From assembly GCA_035653295.1 (NCBI GenBank), contig DASRCB010000254.1, positions 1 to 12,348 on the forward strand: a DNA stretch of 12,348 bases, written 5' to 3'. The stretch comes from DASRCB01 sp035653295. Its GTDB lineage: Bacteria; Acidobacteriota; Terriglobia; Bryobacterales; Bryobacteraceae. Of the stretch, positions 1 through 6,100 are shown in pieces; the stretch's first letter is position 1, and every line of letters begins with the position of its first letter. The notes under the pieces are model-generated. The model made no database searches and had not been told where the DNA came from. It worked only from the letters and a program-made list of their open reading frames with translations. The translations under genes and the position numbers were made by a program.

Positions 1-3000
1 GGAATAGTTGTGAATGGCGGAGAGCTGCCAGCCGCCCAGCACCGGATTGGCCCAGTGCAGATTCCAGCGCCGGCCCTTGCCGAACGGAGTGTCATAGACC
101 CAGGTCAGCTTGAAGCTCTGGGGCAGGTTGAATGAAGTTACCGAGCGCTCCAGGCCGCGATTGAAGTAGTCCTGAGCGACGGTGTAGTAGGACGCTGCGC
201 CGTTCTGGTCGACATAGCCGATGGCCTTGGACCAGGTGTAACCTGCCAGGAAGCCGAGACCAGCAGTCAGGTGCCGGGTTACAGTGACCTGGAAGGCGTT
301 GTAATTCGAGTTGGTGTTGTAAGGGAACACTTCCTCAACCCCGGTGTACTGCGGATAGGGCAGCAGCGCCTGGGAAACGGTCTGGCTGTCGTCGAAACCG
401 GCGTAAGGAATCACACTCGGATGCGCGGAGGCCGGATCGTTGAGAACATCGCCCAGAGCCAGCAGCCTGGAGGGCAGGGCATCGAGTTCGGTAAACCCAC
501 CCGAGCCGGGCGCTCCGCCCCAGAGGCGCGTGCCTTTGTTGCCGATGTAGGCGACTTCCAGTACGGTTTGCGCCGGCAGCTGATACTGAATCGTGAAGTT
601 CCAGTTCTGCACGTAACCGGGACGGTTGGCGTCACGAGCCGTGGTGTACACCTGGTTGCCTTCGGCCGAGGAAGGATCGGTGTTCGGCAGCGTTCCGGTG
701 AAGCCGGGGAACGGATCGCTCAGGTACATCGCGGGGTTATTCGGGAATGCCTTGGCGTGCACCGGGACAGAGGTGCTGAAGCCGAAGTTGAAGTTGTAGC
801 CGAAGCTGTTGGCGATGGGCGGCGTGTTGGTCATGGCGTAGCCGCCGCGCAGGACGATCTTGTCGGAAAGACGATAGGCGACGCCAAAGCGCGGGCCGAT
901 TTCCTTCCAGTAAGTATCGTTGAATGGACCACCGAAGATCAGCGCGCCGGGACGGCCTCCGGCGTTCGGATCGGGGACGCTGAGTGAAACCTCCGACATG
1001 CGATTCGTGACTTCGTACAGCGGCGGGATGATCTCCCAGCGGAGTCCCGCGTTGACCGTGAGCTTTGGAGTTATCTTCCAGTCGTCGGTGACGTAGAGAG
1101 CATGCTCCGGCTGGCGGAAGCCGCTGCTGTAACCGACGATATTCTGGCTCGCGCTGTTGACCGCGCCCAGGAGGAAGCTGGCGAATGCATCTCCGGTTTG
1201 CTTCGAGAATCCGGGCAGGTCCGTTTGGAGCGGGCTGAAGTTGAAAGTTCCCGGGCTGTTCGCGGTGCGGTCGTTGTAGACGTACCTGCGGTAATCGTAG
1301 CCGAAGCGGAACGTATGCTTGCCGTGGATCCAGGTCAGGTCATCCTGATAGATGTAACTGCCATTCGGGCTGTAGTCTTCCGTTCCGAATCCGAACGGAT
1401 CGATGGTCCCACCCTGGTAGTTATTTCCGGAGAACTTCATGACCGGGAATGCCGCTGACGGCGCAAGCCCGGTCAGACCGATCTTCGCGCCGTATCCGCC
1501 TTCCACGCTCTGTGTCGGTATGCCGTTGATGTTCAGGAACCGGTTCACGCCGCCGGCCACGCGGTTCACCAGCGTAGAACTGAATGTGGTGGTCAACGAC
1601 AGCCGGCCCATATTCCCAGGCGTCTCCTGATCCTTGATGCACGTGGTCGGATCGCCGGGAACAGGCAGGTACGCGCCGTGAACTCCGCCACCGCAGCTGT
1701 GGTTATTGCGGAAGCGATAGCTCTGGTTGTAATAACCCGAGATCTGATTCTTGTCGTTGATGCGGTGATCGATTTTCAGCCCCACGGTGTGCAGCCGGAA
1801 GAAGGGGCAGCACGTCCCCAGCTTCTGGGTGTTGTTGTAGAGCTTGTTATCGAAATCGGGGGTGCGTATGCCGAGCGCGAGCACATTAGCCGCAACCGGA
1901 TCGAAGGCGGACTGCGGAATGATGTTGCCGGGGAACGGATTGCGCACATACGTGCCGTCCGCGGCCTGGGTGGTCGAGTGCGGATTGTAAATCTGGCCGA
2001 AGATAATGGGGCGTCCCGCGGCATCGGTCCCGATTACGGATCCTGAATTGGGGTTTCCGGTACAGGCTGGATTCAGAAGGCAGGAAAAATCGCCGTTCTT
2101 CTGCGCCGTGGTGGGCAGAGTGGCGTAGCCGTTGAAGGGCAGGTTCACGGTATTGGTCTTCTCGAAGTTGGTGAAGAAGAATGTCTTGTTGCGGCCGTGA
2201 TAGATCTTCGGAATGTACACAGGGCCGCCGACGGAGTAGCCCCAGTTGTTCAGCCGGTTCTCGGGATTCGTTTTCCCAAAAGTCTTCGACTGGATGGGAA
2301 CGGAGTTGAAATCCTCGTTGCCCAGGTAGTAGAAGCCCGATCCGTGCAGGTCGTTCGTTCCCGACTTAATCTCGAAGTTCGCCACCGCGGTCTGGCCGCC
2401 GTTGTACTGCGCCGAGATAGCGCCGGTCTGAAGCTTGAACTCGCCTACCGCTTCGGCGGAAGGGCTGAACTCGTCGTTGTTGCCGCCGGACAGGTCCGAG
2501 CGGCCCACGGGGATGCCCTCGATGAGAATCTCGTGCGAGTACTGCTGGCCTCCGTTAATGGAGCCGGCGAAGGTGTTTCCGGTGGTCCCCGGCAGGCTGT
2601 CGAAGATGAACTCCTGAAGCTGCCGCTGGCCGTCGTTCACCTGAATGGGCCAGTCCTTATACTCTTCCGTGGTGATGTAGGAACCCATTTCGGCCGAGTC
2701 GGATTCGAGAAGCTCCGGCTTGGCGCTGACCACCACTTCCTGAGTCATGGTGCCGACCTGAAGCTTGATGTCGATGGTCATCGTCTGGGCCACACGGAGC
2801 ACGACGTTTTGCGCCGTGCCGGTATCGAAGCCCGGCGCCGTGACCTTGACGGTGTAAGTTCCGGACGGCAGATACGGCAGCGTATAGGTGCCGGTGGATG
2901 TGGATGTCGTCTTCGACTCCACCCCGGTTGCATTATTCGTTGCGACAACCGTGGCGCCGGGAATGACGGCGCCGGCCGGGTCGGTGATCGTGCCGTTCAG

Positions 3001-3081
3001 GGTTCCTACCGGACCCTGCGCATACAGCGCGACAGCCAGCATGATCGTTGCGAGAATGAGCGTTTTCACGATTCGAGACAT
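1..3081 (-). CDS. Oar-type TonB-dependent outer-membrane receptor, C-terminus cut by window edge
   Basis: This frame is open from an ATG at 3081 to base 1 with no stop, giving 1027 residues of a protein that in this family is usually about 1000-1200 long. Residues 1-21 form a signal peptide (K6, then a hydrophobic run ending ALYA before Q22). Residues about 24-108 are a carboxypeptidase-regulatory-like beta-sandwich (VGTLNGTITDPAGAVIPGA, then GTYTLPYLPSGTYTVKV). A QEVVVSA segment near 114-120 and a plug-like region to about 245 (GGQTAVANFEIKSGTNDLHG) follow, and the rest is barrel rich in aromatic and Asn residues. Family knowledge: such receptors import or bind large substrates, often glycans, at the outer membrane using TonB energy; the ligand cannot be read here. 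GGGGG at 3086-3090, 4 nt before the ATG, supports the start. The gene follows a deacetylase-like gene on the same strand but has its own promoter. The last beta strands lie outside the window. Confidence 0.93.
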   Translation of the reverse strand, partial: MSRIVKTLILATIMLAVALYAQGPVGTLNGTITDPAGAVIPGATVVATNNATGVESKTTSTSTGTYTLPYLPSGTYTVKVTAPGFDTGTAQNVVLRVAQTMTIDIKLQVGTMTQEVVVSAKPELLESDSAEMGSYITTEEYKDWPIQVNDGQRQLQEFIFDSLPGTTGNTFAGSINGGQQYSHEILIEGIPVGRSDLSGGNNDEFSPSAEAVGEFKLQTGAISAQYNGGQTAVANFEIKSGTNDLHGSGFYYLGNEDFNSVPIQSKTFGKTNPENRLNNWGYSVGGPVYIPKIYHGRNKTFFFTNFEKTNTVNLPFNGYATLPTTAQKNGDFSCLLNPACTGNPNSGSVIGTDAAGRPIIFGQIYNPHSTTQAADGTYVRNPFPGNIIPQSAFDPVAANVLALGIRTPDFDNKLYNNTQKLGTCCPFFRLHTVGLKIDHRINDKNQISGYYNQSYRFRNNHSCGGGVHGAYLPVPGDPTTCIKDQETPGNMGRLSLTTTFSSTLVNRVAGGVNRFLNINGIPTQSVEGGYGAKIGLTGLAPSAAFPVMKFSGNNYQGGTIDPFGFGTEDYSPNGSYIYQDDLTWIHGKHTFRFGYDYRRYVYNDRTANSPGTFNFSPLQTDLPGFSKQTGDAFASFLLGAVNSASQNIVGYSSGFRQPEHALYVTDDWKITPKLTVNAGLRWEIIPPLYEVTNRMSEVSLSVPDPNAGGRPGALIFGGPFNDTYWKEIGPRFGVAYRLSDKIVLRGGYAMTNTPPIANSFGYNFNFGFSTSVPVHAKAFPNNPAMYLSDPFPGFTGTLPNTDPSSAEGNQVYTTARDANRPGYVQNWNFTIQYQLPAQTVLEVAYIGNKGTRLWGGAPGSGGFTELDALPSRLLALGDVLNDPASAHPSVIPYAGFDDSQTVSQALLPYPQYTGVEEVFPYNTNSNYNAFQVTVTRHLTAGLGFLAGYTWSKAIGYVDQNGAASYYTVAQDYFNRGLERSVTSFNLPQSFKLTWVYDTPFGKGRRWNLHWANPVLGGWQLSAIHNYS

Positions 3082-3098
3082 ACGGCCCCCAAAACACA

Positions 3099-3114
3099 GC
3101 GCGCGACCGCGCGC
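3099..3114 (-). promoter_or_regulatory. Leader hairpin before the TonB-dependent receptor
   Basis: GCGCGC (3099-3104) and GCGCGC (3109-3114) form a perfect 6-bp stem around a 4-nt loop in the predicted 5' leader, just upstream of the GGGGG ribosome-binding site at 3086-3090. It may affect translation start or mRNA stability. It may equally be a chance product of alternating GC in a GC-rich genome. Confidence 0.3.
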
Positions 3115-3120
3115 AGATGC

Positions 3121-3176
3121 ACATGACCTGCTTTGCAGCGGGTTAAAGCCATTGAAATGCAAAACGAAGGTCATGT
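3121..3176. promoter_or_regulatory. Split 9-bp inverted repeat around the receptor promoter (candidate operator)
   Basis: ACATGACCT at 3121-3129 is the exact reverse complement of AGGTCATGT at 3168-3176, with 38 bases between. The right arm overlaps the -35 hexamer by three bases and the left arm lies downstream of the -10, in the leader. The arm centres are about 47 bp apart. This arrangement would suit a repressor binding both arms, or an mRNA or DNA hairpin, but no regulator gene is present in the window to link to it. Confidence 0.4.
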
Positions 3177-3179
3177 CAA
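3151..3179 (-). promoter_or_regulatory. Sigma70-type promoter of the TonB-dependent receptor gene
   Basis: Read on the minus strand, a perfect TTGACA -35 box (3174-3179) is followed by a 17-bp spacer and TTCAAT (3151-3156), which matches four of six bases of the -10 consensus. Transcription would start near 3144, giving a leader of about 60 nt. A second -10-like hexamer, TATACT at 3208-3213, lies further upstream but has no -35 partner. Confidence 0.55.
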
Positions 3180-3193
3180 GGAAAAAAAGAGAT

Positions 3194-3210
3194 CGAAAGA
3201 AAACGAAAGT
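3194..3210 (-). promoter_or_regulatory. CTTTCG-N4-CTTTCG direct repeat, copy 1
   Basis: On the minus strand two CTTTCG hexamers are set 10 bp apart, one helical turn, and preceded by A (ACTTTCG-TTTT-CTTTCG written in parts). The element ends 15 bp upstream of the receptor's -35 box. A copy identical at 15 of 17 positions lies at 4707-4723 upstream of the deacetylase gene. It may be a site for a regulator that binds direct repeats. The surrounding strand is purine-rich, which raises the chance of a coincidental match. Confidence 0.35.
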
Positions 3211-3260
3211 ATAGGCCGGAAGAAACCGGAATCCCAGGCGATCGCTCCGGAACTGAAAGT

Positions 3261-4664
3261 TCATGGAAGCACGGCGGGCTTCAGGGTCCAGCCCTGGAGC
3301 CGGCCCAGAGCGAGCAGTTCGGGCGCGGAGAATCCTTCGGGATGGATCACCCAATCGAAGGATTTGCGCGGATCGGTGGAGAAGTACCGATCGAACCCGA
3401 TCTGCCCGTGGATGACTTGAACCGGCCCGTCCGGATGGCTCGCCGCGCCGGCGAGAGTAGCCGCGAAGTCCGCGAACGAGAGCGTTTGCGCGCCAAAGAA
3501 GACCTCGTTCGGCAGGCGATGATAACGCGAAATGAACGCCGCCGCGTCATCCTTTCCCCGATTGAAAAGCCATGCGGGAATCGTGTCCCGCTGGAAGGTG
3601 GTGGCGCCCTCGGCCGTGGGTCCGTCGACGACCTGAGGCGGCAGCCCTAGCAACCGGACCAGCATGTCTGCCGGCGAAACGCTCGAGCGGCCGGCCTTCA
3701 GGAACACGATCTGCTTTCGGAGGTGCTCCGCGATGGCTGGCGCCGGGAGCGATGGAGCGGCGGTGGCGAACAAGCCGGGCAGGTCGCGCGCAGTGACGAA
3801 CTGGACTCCCGGCGCCTGCCTCATGTGCGCCACGAACGCGTGCAGGACATGGAAACAGCGCTCTGCTTCCTGGGGAGTGCGGCGCTTCGGCAGCACCCAC
3901 GCCGAGCGCTCCGGCATGGCCCCGCGCGCGAAGTTCACGGCATCCCAGAACTCGGTGTGCACGAACTCGGTCGGATGGTAATAGATGCTGATAACCCCGC
4001 CTCCCTGGGCGCGCAGGCGTGCGACAGCGGCGTCGAAGGTTTTGTAGGCGGCGGGATCTTCGTCGCCGCGGTCCAGTTCCGCGCGAAACGAGTTGCGGCC
4101 CATGTTGAAGACGTAGAGCATGCCGTCGTACCAGAAGGGCTGCTCATCAAGGCCCACCGGATCGCCCTCGTCCAGATAGACCGGGATGCCCATCCGCCGC
4201 AGGGCGAGGTTGGCCTGAGGCCCCCAGGAATTCCCGGGCTGGCCGTAGCAGGCCGGGGTGACGCCGAAAATGCGGCGGATCTCGGCAACGCCCGGGCCTT
4301 CGCGGCGCTCGAACTCGTCCGCCCCTTCCAGATACCCGAGGCGCCGCAGATACTCGGCGGGCGTCGGATGAACGCTGTGCCAGTTGGAGTGATAGCCGAT
4401 ACAGTGCTTCGAAAGCGCCTGGATGACATCGGTCCGATGGCGCTGTTCGAGCATGCGCGCTTTCTCTCCAACCACTTTGAAGGTGGCGTGCACGCCCTGG
4501 CTGGTGAGATCCGTCGCGATGCGGAGCGCCGCGTCATCGGATATCGGATCGATGTAGTCCTCGGTGTCGAACCAGAGAGCGACGTAGACCTTGTCGTTCG
4601 CCATGACGGTGGCGGCGAGCAGCAGGATGGCGAACAGCAGGCGCGCAAAGGGCATAGCCCGCAT
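3261..4664 (-). CDS. Exported polysaccharide deacetylase-like (NodB-fold) protein
   Basis: The protein has 467 residues from the ATG at 4664. The frame stays open upstream to 4838, but those codons lie antisense to the divergent oxidoreductase, while the 4664 start (or the ATG at 4655) leads directly into a signal peptide (MRAMPFARLL, hydrophobic run to about V20-A22). Family-4 carbohydrate-esterase-like motifs follow: WFDTED at 31-36 in place of the usual TFDD, HSNWH at 92-96 matching the H-(S/T)-x-x-H metal site, GQPGNSWGP near 141-149, and YYHPTEF at 228-234 carrying a possible catalytic His. About 190 residues beyond the NodB-like part are not recognised. Family members remove acetyl groups from envelope or other polysaccharides, and this one would act outside the cytoplasm. 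Activity is uncertain because the first motif is atypical. It lies upstream of the outer-membrane receptor on the same strand. The ribosome-binding site is weak (GCGAG). Confidence 0.85.
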   Translation of the reverse strand: MRAMPFARLLFAILLLAATVMANDKVYVALWFDTEDYIDPISDDAALRIATDLTSQGVHATFKVVGEKARMLEQRHRTDVIQALSKHCIGYHSNWHSVHPTPAEYLRRLGYLEGADEFERREGPGVAEIRRIFGVTPACYGQPGNSWGPQANLALRRMGIPVYLDEGDPVGLDEQPFWYDGMLYVFNMGRNSFRAELDRGDEDPAAYKTFDAAVARLRAQGGGVISIYYHPTEFVHTEFWDAVNFARGAMPERSAWVLPKRRTPQEAERCFHVLHAFVAHMRQAPGVQFVTARDLPGLFATAAPSLPAPAIAEHLRKQIVFLKAGRSSVSPADMLVRLLGLPPQVVDGPTAEGATTFQRDTIPAWLFNRGKDDAAAFISRYHRLPNEVFFGAQTLSFADFAATLAGAASHPDGPVQVIHGQIGFDRYFSTDPRKSFDWVIHPEGFSAPELLALGRLQGWTLKPAVLP

Positions 4665-4730
4665 TATCTCGCGATGCGATAGAATTGACCACACAATGCA
4701 AATGAACGAAAGCAGACGAAAGTTTGTCAA
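4665..4730. promoter_or_regulatory. Divergent promoter region of the deacetylase and oxidoreductase genes
   Basis: Only 31 bp separate the two start codons, so each promoter must overlap the other gene. For the minus-strand deacetylase, a perfect TTGACA lies at 4725-4730, inside the oxidoreductase coding sequence. Its -10 partner is poor: GTTCAT at 4702-4707 (17-bp spacer) or TTCATT at 4701-4706. For the plus-strand oxidoreductase, TAGAAT at 4680-4685 is a good -10 match without a clear -35. It would place the transcript start within a few bases of the ATG at 4696, allowing a leaderless or nearly leaderless mRNA, in line with the absence of a Shine-Dalgarno sequence. Confidence 0.35.
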
Positions 4731-6069
4731 GCTTGCTTCGGCGGCTGTGGCGACCGCGGCCTTCCCGATCCGGGGCGCCAACGATCGCGTCAATGTCGGC
4801 ATTGTCGGCCTCGGCGGCCGCGGGCACGACCACATCAATTTCTATTCGAAGCTGCCTAACGATGCCCGAATCGCCGCCATCTGCGACGTCAACCAGGCGG
4901 CGCGCGAACGCGCCCAGGCGCTGGTGCAGAAACTGAACAACTACCAGGCCAAAGAATACGAGGACATGCGGGAGCTGTTCGCTTCGAAGGACATCGATGC
5001 CGTGTCGCTGCCGCTGCCGAATCACTGGCACGCGCTGGCCACCATCTGGGCCTGCCAGAACGGCAAGGACGTGTACGTCGAAAAACCCGCCAGCCACAAC
5101 CTGTTCGAGTCGCGCCAGATGGTCCGCGCGGCGCGGAAATACGGGCGCATGGTGCAGGTGGGCAGCCAGGGCCGGTCGGTGACGCACAAGATGAAGGCCA
5201 TGCAGTTGCTTCACGACGGCGTTGTCGGACAGGTGTATCACGCGCGCGGGCTCTGTTTCCGGCGGCGATTCTCGATCGGCCACACGCCCGACGCTCCGGT
5301 GCCCGCCGGGCTCGACTGGGACAAGTTCCTCGGGCCGGCGCAGTGGAAACCGTACAGCGTGAATAAGTACAAGTACACGTGGCACTGGTTCTGGGACACG
5401 GGCAACGGCGATATCGGCAACCAGGGCGTGCACGAGCTGGATATCTGCCTGTGGGGTCTGGGTCGGGGCGGCTGGCCGCAGACCGTCTCCGCGACCGGCG
5501 GCAAGTACGTGTGGGAAGACGACCAGCAGACGCCCAACACGCTGCAGGCCGGCTGGAACTTCGGCGACGCGGAGATCAGCTTCGACGTCCGCAATCTGCC
5601 CACGCCGCCGGAGGGTATGGCGCCCATGCGCGGGCCGAACCAGACGGGGAATATCTTCTTTGGCGATCAGGGATTCCTGTTCGTTGATGGCGAGGGTTTT
5701 CAGGTTTACAAGAGTGCGGCGGCCGGGCTGAGTCCGGAGCAGACGCACTCGGCGGACGTCGCTCGGCACGAGCATTACGAGAAGACCATGGACGAGAAGG
5801 CCACCCAGGATGACGAGGAGGAAGGCACGGTCATCCACATGCGGAACTTCCTCGAAGCCGTGCGCTCGCGGGACTACAAGAAGCTGCACGCCGATGTCGA
5901 GATCGGCGCGCGCGCGGCGGCATTCGTGCATCTGGCGAACATCGCCTATCGGACGGGGCACAGCCTCAGAGTGGCGCAGTCGAGCGGGCATTTCGTGGAC
6001 GAGCCGGACGCGAACGCGCTGTGGACGCGCGACTATCGCGAGCCGTACGTGGTTCCGGAGCAGGTGTAG
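4696..6069 (+). CDS. Tat-exported Gfo/Idh/MocA family oxidoreductase
   Basis: The protein has 457 residues from the ATG at 4696; an ATG at 4702 is an equal alternative. Upstream in-frame codons back to 4591 are antisense to the deacetylase signal peptide and are left out. Residues 6-15 carry a twin-arginine signal (SRRKFVKLAS), followed by an Ala-rich stretch. The Rossmann dinucleotide motif GIVGLGGRG is at 35-43. EKPASH at 129-134 holds the family's catalytic lysine (K130). GDIGNQGVHELD at 238-249 supplies the Asp and His expected near the active site. The C-terminal part is the alpha/beta substrate domain, with an acidic DDEEEG stretch before the final helices. Family members oxidise or reduce sugars and related polyols with NAD(P). 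Tat export of a folded, cofactor-loaded enzyme is common for this group in Acidobacteria and Planctomycetes. The substrate is unknown. It is a single-gene unit, divergent from the deacetylase and convergent with the hydrolase operon. Confidence 0.9.
   Translation: MQMNESRRKFVKLASAAVATAAFPIRGANDRVNVGIVGLGGRGHDHINFYSKLPNDARIAAICDVNQAARERAQALVQKLNNYQAKEYEDMRELFASKDIDAVSLPLPNHWHALATIWACQNGKDVYVEKPASHNLFESRQMVRAARKYGRMVQVGSQGRSVTHKMKAMQLLHDGVVGQVYHARGLCFRRRFSIGHTPDAPVPAGLDWDKFLGPAQWKPYSVNKYKYTWHWFWDTGNGDIGNQGVHELDICLWGLGRGGWPQTVSATGGKYVWEDDQQTPNTLQAGWNFGDAEISFDVRNLPTPPEGMAPMRGPNQTGNIFFGDQGFLFVDGEGFQVYKSAAAGLSPEQTHSADVARHEHYEKTMDEKATQDDEEEGTVIHMRNFLEAVRSRDYKKLHADVEIGARAAAFVHLANIAYRTGHSLRVAQSSGHFVDEPDANALWTRDYREPYVVPEQV
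4707..4723 (-). promoter_or_regulatory. CTTTCG-N4-CTTTCG direct repeat, copy 2
   Basis: Two CTTTCG hexamers 10 bp apart on the minus strand match the element at 3194-3210 at 15 of 17 positions. This copy lies directly downstream of the deacetylase's TTGACA box and also encodes residues 4-10 of the oxidoreductase, including the twin-arginine pair. It is therefore under coding constraint, which weakens the case for a regulatory site. Confidence 0.3.
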
Positions 6070-6071
6070 TT

Positions 6072-6095
6072 GAGGCAGGCGGTTTCGCCTGCCTC
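6072..6095. terminator. Bidirectional hairpin terminator between convergent genes
   Basis: GAGGCAGGCG (6072-6081) pairs perfectly with CGCCTGCCTC (6086-6095) around a GTTT loop. In RNA the stem can extend by a U-G and a U-A pair to 12 bp. It sits between the oxidoreductase stop (6069) and the hydrolase stop (6101), where a two-way terminator is expected. There is no strong U-run on either side, so it may rather stop RNA decay from the 3' end or cause pausing. Its GGCAGGC core resembles the hairpin repeat at 8408-8424. Confidence 0.65.
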
Positions 6096-6100
6096 GATGC

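Noticed and set aside
2197..3126. 309-codon plus-strand open frame, with smaller ones at 271-987, 1102-1458 and 1678-2046
   Set aside because: All are antisense to the TonB-dependent receptor, whose minus-strand frame is continuous from 3081 to base 1 and carries a signal peptide and family motifs.
3221..3234. CCGG-N6-CCGG hairpin region followed by a T-rich minus strand, after the deacetylase stop
   Set aside because: The stem has four pairs and the T-run is distant, so it is not a convincing intrinsic terminator. Read-through into the receptor gene remains possible.
4665..4838. 58-residue N-terminal extension of the deacetylase-like protein
   Set aside because: It overlaps the start of the divergent oxidoreductase antisense and would bury the signal peptide. 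Starts at 4664 or 4655 place the signal peptide at the N-terminus.
4534..5991. 485-codon minus-strand open frame
   Set aside because: It is antisense to the Gfo/Idh/MocA oxidoreductase, which has the Tat signal, Rossmann motif and EKP motif. The translation has no known features.
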